From Anodontia alba (Eukaryota; Mollusca; Bivalvia; Lucinida; Lucinidae): DNA of 64,000 nucleotides. Within the stretch, counting starts at the first letter, position 1, and each line of letters starts with the position of its first letter. The notes under the pieces were generated by a model. It was not told where the DNA came from and searched no databases. It worked only from the letters and a program-made list of their open reading frames with translations. Below, piece by piece: positions 54,735 through 64,000 of the stretch. The stretch lies in contig OZ024824.1 in NCBI GenBank assembly GCA_964016985.1, positions 120,052,951 to 120,116,950 of the forward strand, in the 5' to 3' direction. Both the position numbers and the translations under genes were made by a program.

Positions 54735-54990
54735 AAGGTAAAAAGAAAAGTTCAGGGAGTGCCACAATCACAAGTCGCAGCCAAACCCTGGCACCAAGAG
54801 GAAGAGGAAACAAACACAAAGCAAAACACGCACAAAGCCGGGACCACCGCCTTAAAACGGTCAGTAGTATAAAAAAATCAAATAAATCACATTAATAAAC
54901 AGGGACGAGTACTCACGGCAGGTCTACACCCACTGCTAATCAGAGTAAAAGAAAACCGTAAAGCCACCTGTTCTGATGCGTCCCAGGTTT
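54735..54990 (-). repeat. R1 copy with internal deletion
   Basis: AAAAGTTCAGGGAGTGCCAC, CACCAAGAGGAAGAGGAAAC, then directly GCCGGGACCACCGCCTTAAA, so the middle of R1 is missing. GAGTACTCACGGCAGG and CTAATCAGAGTAAAAG continue to the long R1 form. Confidence 0.65.
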
Positions 54991-55090
54991 GCTCCATTTT
55001 CGCCAAGATTATTTCTATAGCGAAATCTTTATGGCGGCAGGATCATCAAATGATTTTGAAAACAGGGGCGCTTCCGGAATTTTTATTTCG

Positions 55091-55112
55091 TGTGTGTGTG
55101 TGTGTGTGTGCG

Positions 55113-55152
<40 letters not shown>
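55091..55152. repeat. (GT)n(GC)n(CT)n compound microsatellite
   Basis: Ten GT units, CGCGCG, then about 20 CT units. Confidence 0.97.
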
Positions 55153-55153
<1 letters not shown>

Positions 55154-55576
55154 AAGGGTCATTTCTTTTAGAATACATTGCATCACCGAATGCTTTAATA
55201 GAGGTGACACATAAAAACAGTAATTATTCCTATTTTGTTCAGTTCTTAGGCCACAATCACTATCTTAGTGAATTGATAATTTTCAAACATATTGAAAAAA
55301 CATGCTCTGTTGCTTATTATCATCTATTTTGAAGACTCCTTCCTCAAACTGTTTAAGTAGGTGGTCGTCTGAATGTCGATGCCTGTGGTCCTATCTGTTG
55401 TTCTCTTGGGACAGATGTCAGATCGCAACCATCCTTAAAATCTAATTTGAACTTCTACTCCTGAACCAGAAGGCCAAGTGACTCGAAACTTAATAGGAAG
55501 TATCAGGATGACTTGCAAATCAAGAATATCTAAAATCATTCCGATCGCCGGGGTAGCCATGATGAAAATCTATTTT

Positions 55577-56003
55577 TAATGACAGATTCTATCTGTCATT
55601 CTTCGTTGCCACACACGGTTTTAGAGAAAGTGACTTTTACTATTCAATTTCGTATTCATCCGCGCACAAAAGTAGACCCAATGTTTCAATGTGTGTATAT
55701 TAGTACGCCATTGAAGAGCTGTCCATACAAAAGTAGTGCAACTTGTGCTTGATCTATGGCGAGAGTCGCTGAGAAAACCCGCCTTAATATATGTGCGAAC
55801 AACAAAGGCGCAGATCAGCCTGCGCGTCTGCACAGGCTGATCAGCGCCTTTGTTGTTCGCTGTAGCTCGTTTTTTTTCGACGAAGATGTGTCTCACAAAC
55901 TTAAATGGAGAACAGAATGATACCTGGAATTTATTAGTTTTACCTGGAATTTATTAGTTTCTCATAGAATCTGTCATTTCAGGGCTATTCAGCCCTTTGA
56001 TTA
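55577..56003. repeat. E element E1 with perfect internal hairpin
   Basis: Starts at AATGACAGATTCTATCTGTC, has ATAGAATCTGTCATTTCAGG near the right end and a closing GGGCTATTCAGCCC hairpin. At 55795-55860 it holds the E hairpin GCGAACAACAAAGGCGCAGA / its inverse GCGCCTTTGTTGTTCGC. TTAA lies at both joints (55576 and 56001), so TTAA targeting is possible, but E2 lacks it on the right. Confidence 0.75.
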
Positions 56004-56089
56004 ACTTTTGCTCCTGAACAGACGGGCCAGTTGGCTCGAAACTTGGTAGGAAGTATCAGGGAGACTTGTAAATCATGAGTAGCTAAAAC

Positions 56090-56556
56090 TAAGGCTGGTA
56101 CGATTAATCGGATACTCGATTAATTGATCGATAAATACCACAAAGACGATTATAGTTACAGATTTGCTGATAATCGATCATTTTATTTGTGTGTCTGTTA
56201 CTTTAGCATATTTACCCCTAGTAATCAAACACCTCAAAACCCTACCTTACTTTATGTAAACTTTGAATAAGTACAATTTAATACCAAATGTTGTGTCTAA
56301 AAACAGCTGAATGAGTGGCAAACAGTGTAGACCCTGATGAGACGCCGCGTTTGCGGCGTCTCATAAAGGATCTACACTGTTTGCTCAGGCCTGTCTGACT
56401 GAATACATACATTAAAATATAACATTTGGTAAGAGTCTGATGCTCAGGTAGACAGGTAAAATTATGACCAAATCTTCAATGATTAGTAATCGATTATCGA
56501 TCACAATGACATGACTGATAATCGATTATCTTTTCAGCTCTGATTAGCCAGCCTTA
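56090..56556. mobile_element. hAT-like MITE C1 with J element inside
   Basis: TIR TAAGGCTGG ... CCAGCCTTA and exact 8-bp TSD GCTAAAAC (56082-56089, 56557-56564), the hAT pattern. Subterminal ATTAATCGGA / GATAATCGATTAT repeats. A J element (about 56205-56420) with D hairpin (56317-56384) is embedded. 467 bp, no transposase. Confidence 0.92.
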
Positions 56557-57675
56557 GCTAAAACCATTCTCATCGGATATCCAGGATGTCCGAAACGGCG
56601 GCCATCTTAAAAATGTTTTTTGAACTTCGCCTCCTGAAGCGAAAGGCCATTTGACTCGAAACTTGGTAGGAAGAATCAGGGTGACTTGTATATCAATAAA
56701 AAAAAGTTAAAATCCTTTCGATCAAAAATCCAAGATGGCAGCCACGACCTCCATGTTGAAAAATCTATTTTGAACTTCTCCTGAACTGAAATGTCAGTTG
56801 ACTCGAAACTTGATAGGAAGTATCCGGATTAATAGTAAATCATGAGGAACTAAAATTGTTCTGAATGGAAATCAAAGTAGTCCACATGGGCGGGCATCTT
56901 AATAATATACTTTGAACTTCGTCTCTTGAAGTGAAAAGCCAACCGACTCGAAACTTGCTAGGAAGTAGCAGGGTGACTTGTAGGTAAAAAAAAATCTAAG
57001 ATGACCACCATGGCTGCAATCTTTAAAATTTTATTTGAAACTCTCCTAACAGTAACCGAAAGGCCAATTGTCTTGAAACTTCATTGAAGTGTCGAGATGT
57101 CTTGTGGACCAAAAATAGGTAAAAAAACCCAACTCATTTTGAAAATCCAAGATGGTCACCATTTTGAATATCTACTTTGGACTTCTCCTGAACCGAAAGA
57201 CCAATTGACTGGAAACTTGGTAAAAACTATGGGGGTGACTTGATCAAAATAGCTCAAATTATTCTGATCGGAAATCCAGAATGGCCACCAACTAAAAATC
57301 TATTTTGTATACGCTCTTCGGAACGGAAAGGCCAACTGACTTGAAACTTAATTGGAAATATCAGAGCAACTTGCAAATCAAAAATAGCTTAACTTATTTT
57401 GATCAGCAATTAACGCTGGCGGCCATCTTGAAAATCTATTTTGAACTTCTTCTCCTGAACCGAAATGCCTATTGATTGGAACATCGATAGGAAGTATCGG
57501 GGTGACTTGTAAATCAAAGAAGACCCAAATAGTTCCGATCGATGAGTCCGGCCACTATCTGCCACAAGCGCCATCTTGAAAGTCTATTTTAAACTTCTTA
57601 TCTTGAACCAAAGACCAATTGACTGGAAACTTGTCTGGTAATTAGGTGAGCGATACAGGGCCATATCGGCCTTCT

Positions 57676-57851
57676 TTTTTAATTTTTATTATAATTACTT
57701 AGCATCCTGTTTTCTGCCCTGACATTTTCAAACACATAGATAAAATTAGTAGTTCAGATTTGAAACAAGACCCGAATGTACAAAATGCTATAAACAGAAA
57801 CAAGTAAAAATTCCAAAAGAAAGATCAAAATAAGAAATACAGCAGGTCCTT
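57676..57851. other. Short spacer
   Basis: A-rich; nothing recognised. Confidence 0.4.
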
Positions 57852-58280
57852 TTTAATGACAGATTCTATCTGTCATTCTTCGTTGCGACGCGCGGTTATA
57901 GAGACAGTGGCTTTGACTTCTATTGAATTTTGTATTAATCCGCGCAAAAAAAGTAGACCATGTGTGTATATTAGTACGCCATTGAATAGATACCAACCAA
58001 AAAGTAGTGCGATTTGTGCTTGCTCTATGGTTCAAGTCTCCATATGAGCCGCTGAGAAAACTCGCTTTAATACATGTGCGAACAACAAAGGCGCAGATCA
58101 GTCTGCGCGTCCGCGCAGACTGATCAGCGCCTTTGTTGTTCGCTGAAGCCCGTTTTTTTTCTCTCTCTCTTTTTTTCGATGGAGAAGCTTCACAATCTTA
58201 AATGAAGGGCAAAATGATTTTCTGGAATGTATTAGTTTCTCATGGAATCTGTCATTTCAGGGCTATTCAGCCCTTTGATT
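57852..58280. repeat. E element E2
   Basis: Same order as E1 over its whole length. E hairpin at 58078-58143 (CAGATCAGTCTGCGCG / GCGCAGACTGATCAGCGCC). (CT)n after the hairpin. Confidence 0.85.
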
Positions 58281-58361
58281 GCTTTTTGGGGAAACTTTCC
58301 TTGCTGTTCAACATTATAGGTGGAGGAAAAGGATAAATTAACCCTTTCACCTCCCAGTTTC

Positions 58362-58617
58362 AGGCCCCGAGGTTATAAACTTTGTTTTCATGCTCAACTC
58401 GGCTGAGCGTGAAATTTGTCCTGCTAATAAATCTCAAATTACTAACAAGTACAAATTCTTTCTTGCTAAAAATAGCTGAGCATGAAAATTTCTCTGCTAA
58501 TAAATATGAAAATGTCAACTTTTATTGGCATTTTCATATTTATTAGCAGAGAAAATTTCATGCTCAGCTGAGTTGAACATGAAAAAAGTTTTATAACCTC
58601 TGAATTTGGAGACATTC
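58362..58617. repeat. Foldback with perfect 40-bp inner arms
   Basis: Arms 58475-58514 (GCTGAGCATGAAAATTTCTC...) and 58529-58568 are inverted; one base differs at most. Outer GAGGTTATAAACTTTGTTTT / GTTTTATAACCTC extends it. A third TGCTCAACTCGGCTGAGCGTG copy lies at 58392. Confidence 0.92.
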
Positions 58618-58888
58618 ATTGTTGCAAAAGCAGATTTCAGTCACAATTCAACAACAAGATTGGACACATTGCAGATTTTGATGATAACTCCGCTACAAGG
58701 GTCAGAAAGTAATACAAAGAACCAACAATATTAGGACCAGCACCTTAGAACGGATAACGGTGTGAAAAAGCACCGGGGGAGTAAACCAGTTTATCAGGAT
58801 CCAAATAGTCGCCCTAAGCTTCAACATGTTTGGAATAATATAGATTGCTCAATTGCTTGATCCGTAAAGAGGGTTCCTAACAAAACTA

Positions 58889-59104
58889 CCGTATTTACCC
58901 TAAGTATTCGGACACCTCAACTCCTTACCATATATATTCTAAAATTTGAACAAGTACAATTCACTACCCGATGTTGTGTCTAAAAATTGCTGGATGAGTG
59001 GCAAACAGTGTAGACCCAGATGAGACGCCGCGTTCTGCGGCGTCTCATCTGGGTCTATACTGTTTGCTCAGGCCTGTCTGTCCAAATACATATGGTAAAT
59101 ACGG
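58889..59104. repeat. J MITE with perfect D hairpin
   Basis: CCGTATTTACCCTAAGTATT to ATGGTAAATACGG, TA at both sides (58887-58888, 59105-59106). The D hairpin at 59001-59067 is near-perfect (GATGAGACGCCGCG / CGGCGTCTCATC). Confidence 0.92.
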
Positions 59105-59226
59105 TAGTTTATTTTCATGGTAAAAAAATAATCACACTAAAATAATTGCGATGAAACAAAAATGAGGTCCGTGTCAAAATGTGTACACAGCGACACCGAG
59201 AGCAGTAAACCACTAGTTGCTCCAAT

Positions 59227-59262
59227 GGGGGGGGGGGGGGGGGTGGGGGGGGGTGCGAGGGG
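59227..59262 (+). repeat. Poly-G tract, G-quadruplex candidate
   Basis: G18-T-G9-T-GCGA-G5: many runs of three or more G. Confidence 0.95.
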
Positions 59263-59432
59263 GCCAGACCAAGAATATAGTATCGGGTACCTCCCAATTT
59301 AGGTAAGATTTAAGTCGAGACGATACGCGACTCACCACCATGCAAATAAGGACACATTGAAATGAAGATACGCTGGAAATGCCACAGTCAAGAAGCACAA
59401 CCCTCCGGAGGCAGCAAAGAAAGGAGAGATAG

Positions 59433-59663
59433 CATCACGAAAACACGTCTATATAATTTTGACCCCCTTAAACCCCACTTTTATGTAATAAAACTGGGGT
59501 TTACAGGGGTATACATTAATTTTCTTATTTTGCTTAAAAACATAGATTGTGGATACTCGTTAGAACCGCCTCACCGAAAATAAAAGAATTTTTATCTGAA
59601 AATTTTCAGTTTTTTTTGGAGGTGAAATTTTCTATATATTTGAATAGGCGTGTTTTCGTAATG
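59433..59663 (-). repeat. Family A MITE A17, right hairpin arm lost
   Basis: Both termini intact. After GAACCGCCTCACCG it jumps to AAAATAAAAGAATTTTTATC, so the whole right arm of the central hairpin is deleted. Confidence 0.9.
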
Positions 59664-59960
59664 CGTAACAAAACAGAAACAGATGTGCAATAAGACGGAC
59701 AAAATTTATACTCATAAGTATAAATTAGTATCAACCCGAATAAAGACATCATCAAGAAGAAAGGAAAGCGACTCGCAAACTTACTAACAAGACCACAAAG
59801 GTTAGACATCATAGCATTCATGTAGCGAGAGGAACGTGACCATACTTAAAAGAAAAATAACAATATCAAAATTAAAGTCATCCCACTTGTACATGTAACT
59901 TTTAGTACAGATTGTGCCAAAGTACGAGTCTGTGAAACTGAGAGACTGCAGATTGCATGT
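59664..59960. other. Short spacer
   Basis: Nothing recognised. Confidence 0.4.
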
Positions 59961-59961
59961 A

Positions 59962-60307
59962 CAGTGAACTCTCATTACACCGACAGCATTTGTTCCCAAA
60001 GATAATGCCATTAAGATGAATTTGCTGTTGTAAAGAATTTTTAATGGACAGAATAATATGTAAGAAAGATCTTGTTTTATTCTTATTTCCCCATAGAACA
60101 TATGTTTTGGATATTTGTTAGAATCGCCTCAGTGAGGCGATTCTAACAAATATTCAAAACATGTGTTGCTTGAAATTTTTAATGCAATATTATTGCATAA
60201 TTTCTCATAATTCCTAACACCGCTTGAGCGATGATTTCATGACATTTAAACGTCATTATAACGAATTTTGTCGTTGTATCGAGTGCCGTTATAAAGAGGG
60301 TTGACTG
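59962..60307 (+). repeat. Family B MITE B6
   Basis: CAGTGAACTCTCATTACACC to AAGAGGGTTGACTG. Perfect hairpin tip GTTAGAATCGCCTCAGTGAG. Confidence 0.92.
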
Positions 60308-60816
60308 CAGAAGTATATCAGACAACAGCGAAACAGCAGACTATTACCGGGGCCAATGTTGTGCAGCGATGTGTTGTTTGTAGTAAGTATACAATAGATC
60401 TGGACCATCACTGTCCACGTGAGGCCCAAAGGCAGGATTTGGCAAGGCGATATTAATTGAATTTCACTCCGCACACTGTCAGATCCATATGCTGTCAGAT
60501 TCTACTGTAATATTTAGTGTCACATAAAAAATGATATTTGTTACGCCGCCAGGAAAGATAGGTCATATAATATTATGCAATTTGCAGGCTCAGTTCAGCC
60601 AGCCCTTCTGCACAGTTTGATCAGAACTTTTGCTGTTCTTTTGTTCTTAGACTCACTGGCTACTATAGGTACGTGTAAATGACAAACGGTCAAGTTCGCA
60701 TGCTGATCTGGGCTTACTGATCGCCTGTTCCTTGCCACAGTGTAGGTCCAGACCAGTCTGCACATTCACAAAGTTTGAATAGGGCATTCGCTGTCCGGTA
60801 TCAGATTAAAGAAATA
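60308..60816. other. Spacer with decayed F-type stems
   Basis: CTGCACAGTTTGATCAGAAC near 60610-60640 and GTTCGCATGCTGATCTGGGC near 60694 are F-like. Confidence 0.5.
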
Positions 60817-61623
60817 CAGTAAACCCTTGTTACAACGACAGCATTTGTTCCCAGAGACGTTGCCATTAAAATGAATTTGCAGTTGTAAAGGTTACTTAAT
60901 GAGCATATTTATATGTAAGAAATAAGGCTGGCACGATTAATCGGATAATCGATTAATTGATCGATAAATTCCACAAAAAATGATTATCATTACTGATTTG
61001 CTAATAATCGATCATTTGATTTCTGTGTTTGTTACTTGACTGTATTTACCCTTAGTATTCAGACACCTAAACTCCTTACCATACTTAATCTAAACTTTGA
61101 ACTATAATTTACTACCCATTGTTGTATCTAAAAATAACTGGATGGGTGGCAAACAGTGTAGACCCTGATTTGCGGCGTCTCATCAGGGTCTACACTGTTT
61201 GCCCAGACCTGGCTGGCTGAATATAGGCCCTATGCAATAAAGTATAACATATGGTAAGAGTCATGCTCAGACAGGTAAAATTATGACCAAATCTTCAGCG
61301 ATTACAAATCGATTATTGATCACAATGGCAGGACCGATAATCGATTATTGTTTCAGCTCCGATTAGCCAGCCATAGTGAGAAAGGTCTTGTTTTGTTCTT
61401 ATTTCCTCATACAACATATGTTTTGGATATGTGTTAGACTCAATCGCCTCACTGAGGCGATTCTAAAAATATCCAAAATATATGTTTCTTTAAAGCAATA
61501 AATACAATATATCGGTATAACTTGTGACTAATCGTTTCCTCTTTGGCGAAGGTTTCGTGACATTCAAATTGTCATTATAACGAATTTTGCCGTATCGAGT
61601 GTCGATATAAAGAGGGTTGTCTG
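60817..61623 (+). repeat. Family B MITE B7, split by hAT element C2
   Basis: CAGTAAACCCTTGTTACAAC to AAGAGGGTTGTCTG, TA both sides. Tip AATCGCCTCACTGAGGCGATTC. Interrupted at ATATGTAAGAAA|GGTCTT, the place where other B copies read straight through. Confidence 0.92.
60923..61375. mobile_element. hAT-like MITE C2, nested in B7
   Basis: TIR TAAGGCTGG ... CCAGCCATA; TSD GTAAGAAA (60915-60922) versus GTGAGAAA (61376-61383), one change. Contains a J element and a shortened D hairpin at 61149-61202. Confidence 0.9.
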
Positions 61624-61727
61624 TATTTATTGGAGAACACAGACTATCCTGCTTAGACTGCACTGATTATTAGGCTTATATGGGCCTACATTCATAGCTT
61701 TGGATAAGATTGGTATAACGATAATTT

Positions 61728-61960
61728 GTTCTTATTTCTCCATGAAAACGTATATTATGGGTACTCTTTGACGTGCCTTGAACAGGCGCTTCTAAGAAGT
61801 ACCAACAATTTATGTTGTTTTTTTTTTTTTTGTTGTTTTTTTTTTTTTTTTTTTTTTTTTTGTTTTTTGTTTGTTTGTTTTTTTGTTTTGTTTTGTTTTT
61901 GTTTTGTTTTGTTTTTTTGTTGTTGTTGTTGTTGTTGTTTTTGTGAAGAAATAAGAAAAT
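61728..61960. repeat. Third-type hairpin interrupted by long poly-T
   Basis: TTCTTATTTCTCCATGAAAA, GGGTACTCTTTGACGTGCCT and AGGCGCTTCTAAGAAGTACC form a hairpin with the same layout as family A. T- and TTG-rich text occupies 61815-61945, then AAGAAATAAGAA closes the arm. Confidence 0.65.
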
Positions 61961-62613
61961 ATCAATCTTTTCGTTGAAATAAAGCGCCTTAACTGGAGCT
62001 ATGCTACATTATTATAATTATTATAACAATGTCCCAGGACATTGGTAAAGTGCATACAGATCTACAGCAGCCCAGCCCATAATGCCCAGATATTACGAGT
62101 GATATCCGAAGACTTGTCAAGCCATGCGTAAGCGTAGGATTGTCTGAGGACGTATTTCCTGCACATTGCTCTTTTCTCTTTGCAGGAATCATAATTGGGA
62201 TTATTAGTTTGTGTCTAGTACTCAAAAGGCTTTTAAAATATAAAGATAAGAATTTTGTGTGGTTCAGGAATCAAACTTCGCATCCGCACAGTTTGATCCT
62301 TACCTGCTGTTTCGTATAATACTTGACATTTCTCGCGAACATCATATACATCGACTGGAATGCAAGTAAGTGCACACCGATCCTGGTCTACGATTTTCGC
62401 GAAAAAAAGATAAGGTTATTATTTTACTGCGCCTTGCGAGAAGGTATCTTAGAGGCTTGGGCGGACACGAAAGACCCATACGTGCCTGCGCATTGCCACA
62501 CTCATCCGGGCTTTTGTTGTCCGTTGGTATGTACAACAATACCATTGATTCTGTATCGGACATTAAACACCCTGATCGGACTGCGCAGATGCAAGGCTGA
62601 TAAGAGCCATATC
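61961..62613. other. Spacer with decayed hairpins
   Basis: F/E-like stems near 62270-62300 and 62460-62600 (CCTGATCGGACTGCGCAGAT). No gene. Confidence 0.45.
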
Positions 62614-62714
62614 CCAACGGGCATATAATGTTTAGACAATGTCGTATCAACGTCGATGCAACGCATTGCGTTGCACCGACAGTTGATGCGACATTGTATA
62701 AACGTTTTATACGG
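62614..62714. repeat. Family G palindrome, short
   Basis: CAACGGGCATATAATGTTTA ... TAAACGTTTTATACGG with ACGTCGATGCAACGC / GCGTTGCACCGAC. Confidence 0.7.
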
Positions 62715-63023
62715 ATGGGATTATTGTCGGTTGATGCTTCGTAGACACATTTTCGCATGACGCGGTTCATTTGTTGTGCTGGCTGACCAGTTGACCGGAG
62801 AGGAGCCTCTAGACAGAACATCTGTTGCCAGCAGTGATGGATCTTGTGTTGCCAACGGATTCGTCAACCTAGGAAAGGTTCATATATAAACAGAGAAGGC
62901 GATACCGTAGCAAAATACTAGCATATCATAACTTCCAATTTACGGAGAATATATCAAAATAAAAAGGTAAAAGTCTTATTTTTATTTGATTTGTCGATAT
63001 GAATTGCTTTCGGTTTAAATTCG
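62715..63023. other. Spacer
   Basis: Nothing recognised. Confidence 0.4.
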
Positions 63024-63100
63024 TGATTGATTGGTTGATTGGTTGATTGATTGATTAATTGATTGATTGATTGATTGATTCATTCATTCATTCATTCATT
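63024..63100. repeat. (GATT)n/(CATT)n microsatellite
   Basis: About 13 GATT-type units followed by five CATT units. Confidence 0.95.
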
Positions 63101-63317
63101 GACTGATTGCCTTCAGCCCCAAAAGGGACAAGTGAAATGCAACCGAACAGCAGTGTCTTAAAGTTGAGAATTATGGTATTTCAAAATTCCTATACAATAC
63201 CGGTTTAGATAGATAACGGTTTATTCCAGTATTTATGATGGAGGAATCAGTTGTAGATATCACGGTATGTTATGGTTTCTTTTTGTGTCGCAACATGAGT
63301 AAACGTATCTTCTGACA

Positions 63318-63497
63318 TGTGCGCCCAACGAAGACTCAAGTCAGCCTGCACATCCGCTCAGTCTGATCAGATTCTTCGTTGTCCGCATAAGGAAAGTTTG
63401 CATCATTGGTTATCTAAACATGCGCCCAGTAAAGAGTTTGTTCAGACTGAGTGACTCTGCAGGCTGATCTGAGTCTTCGCTGGGCGCACATTTTCGA
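63318..63497. repeat. Two adjacent family F hairpins
   Basis: 63322-63390: GCGCCCAACGAAGACTCAAG ... CTGATCAGATTCTTCGTTG. 63423-63492: GCGCCCAGTAAAGA ... TGAGTCTTCGCTGGGCGCA. Same order of motifs, about 100 bp apart. Confidence 0.8.
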
Positions 63498-63726
63498 AGG
63501 TAGGTTTTCTAATGTTGCGACCCTTTACCTTTATCGTCTGTTGGTAGCGTTGTGTAGAGGCCATGAAACCTCTTCCCGTACATCACTATAGTGTAGTTTA
63601 TATTTCCTGGTTCTTTGTGACATTGAGCAAATTCCGGGATTTTTGAAACTCTATATGAGGTCACTGCTGAGGCTTTATTGGCAAAACCCAGCTAGTCTGG
63701 GCCAGGAAACTTGACATCAGCTGTTT

Positions 63727-64000
63727 CATCACGAAAACATACCTATATAATTTCGACCCCCTCAAACCCCACTTTTATATAGTAAAACTGGGGTTTACAA
63801 GGGTATACATTATTTTTCTTATTTCTGCTCAAAAACATAGATTGTGGTACTCGTTAGAACCGCCTCGGCGAGGCGGTTCTAACGAGTACCCACAATCTAT
63901 GTTTTGAGCAGAAATATGAAAAATATCAGAATTTTTATCTGAAAAATTTCAGTTTTTGGTGGTGAAATTTTCAATATATTTGAATAGGCGTGTTTTCGTA
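63727..64000 (-). repeat. Family A MITE A18, near-perfect copy running to the window edge
   Basis: CATCACGAAAACATACC at 63727. The central hairpin is perfect except for one base lost in the left arm; tip CCGCCTCGGCGAGGCGG. The window ends in the right TIR (TGTTTTCGTA). Confidence 0.93.

Larger units (their letters stand above)
55437..57675 (+). repeat. Diverged tandem array, about 10 units of 130-145 bp, with two insertions
   Basis: Each unit carries TGAACTTCTCCTGAACCGAA, GACTCGAAACTTGGTAGGAA, TATCAGGGTGACTTGTAAAT, then CCAAGATGGCGGCCATCTTG-like text. Starts near 55445, 56008, 56619, 56765, 56907, 57032, 57172, 57302, 57437 and 57582. Unit 1 is split from unit 2 by E1; unit 2 is split by hAT element C1. 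The right end reads GAGCGATACAGGGCCATATCGGCC across two lines, which I know only as common bivalve repeat text. Not open in any frame. Confidence 0.85.

Noticed and set aside
55577..56003. E1 as a certain piggyBac-type (TTAA) element
   Set aside because: TTAA is at both joints of E1, but E2 has TTGC on the right and the two ends are not inverted repeats of each other.
55577..56003. E1/E2 as Helitrons because of the closing GGGCT/AGCCC hairpin
   Set aside because: No CTRR end, no TC start, no A/T target pattern.
56317..59067. CTGATGAG inside D hairpins resembles the hammerhead ribozyme core
   Set aside because: The motif is fully paired with CTCATC/CTCAT on the other arm and no GAAA box or third stem is present.
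62342..62821. 159-codon minus-strand open frame
   Set aside because: It crosses a family G palindrome and F-like hairpins and has no recognisable domain; chance opening is likelier.
34890..63990. Repeated palindromic blocks resembling a CRISPR array
   Set aside because: Repeats are dispersed over tens of kb, in both orientations, with terminal inverted repeats; no regular spacers and the sequence is eukaryotic.

Overview
The window is repeat-rich nuclear DNA from a metazoan, most likely a bivalve mollusc. That is an inference from the mix of elements: Ty3/gypsy, Penelope-like and APE-type retroelements, mariner and hAT/piggyBac-type MITEs, tRNA-derived SINEs ending in a conserved tail with CAAACAAAC, and very many perfect foldback hairpins. 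I see no prokaryotic gene organisation, no rRNA, no convincing functional tRNA and no CRISPR array. The only host-gene signal is a pair of minus-strand exons, each 177 bp and phase 1-1, encoding sushi (CCP) modules at 12129-12305 and 11176-11352.

Layout. 1-6.7 kb: the 3' part of a decayed Ty3/gypsy element (RT, RNase H, integrase), a third ORF in the env position encoding a two-zinc-finger plus charged-coil protein behind a 3' splice site, then a putative 3' LTR with CRE, ZNF143-like and TATA motifs. 7.4-11.1 kb: an RT relic, a SINE, piggyBac-like MITEs, and an unclassified repeat called R1. 11.2-12.3 kb: the CCP exons. 12.8-16.7 kb: a complete but crippled 3.66-kb gypsy element with 192-bp LTRs and TSD AGGTT, nested in a piggyBac-like MITE. 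17-28 kb: foldback MITEs, RT and Penelope relics, a second SINE. 28.2-32.3 kb: a minus-strand LINE with an in-frame deletion of RT catalytic motifs. 32.6-36.0 kb: a roughly 78-bp satellite interrupted by a pogo-like MITE that itself holds a near-intact mariner, and by two other MITEs. 36-64 kb: almost entirely MITEs, hairpins, microsatellites and a diverged tandem array near 56-57 kb.

Repeat families named here: A (about 275 bp, ends CATYACGAAAACA, 18 copies or parts), B (about 345 bp, TA-flanked, ends CAGTGAACCCTC), C (hAT-like, 8-bp TSD), D/E/F (short GATCAG-tipped hairpins), G (ACGT-rich palindromes), J (TA-flanked, carries a D hairpin), K (an unassigned YIDD-type RT relic), M (piggyBac-like, TTAA), R1 (unclassified).

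The most notable structure is family A. Each full copy can fold as a terminal stem plus three hairpins, and the tip of its central hairpin is shared with the otherwise unrelated family B. Hairpin modules D/E/F sit inside several different host elements, and copies with and without the hairpin coexist. Nesting is up to four levels deep (B contains C contains J contains D), and several insertions can be dated relative to each other using paralogous empty sites within this same window.
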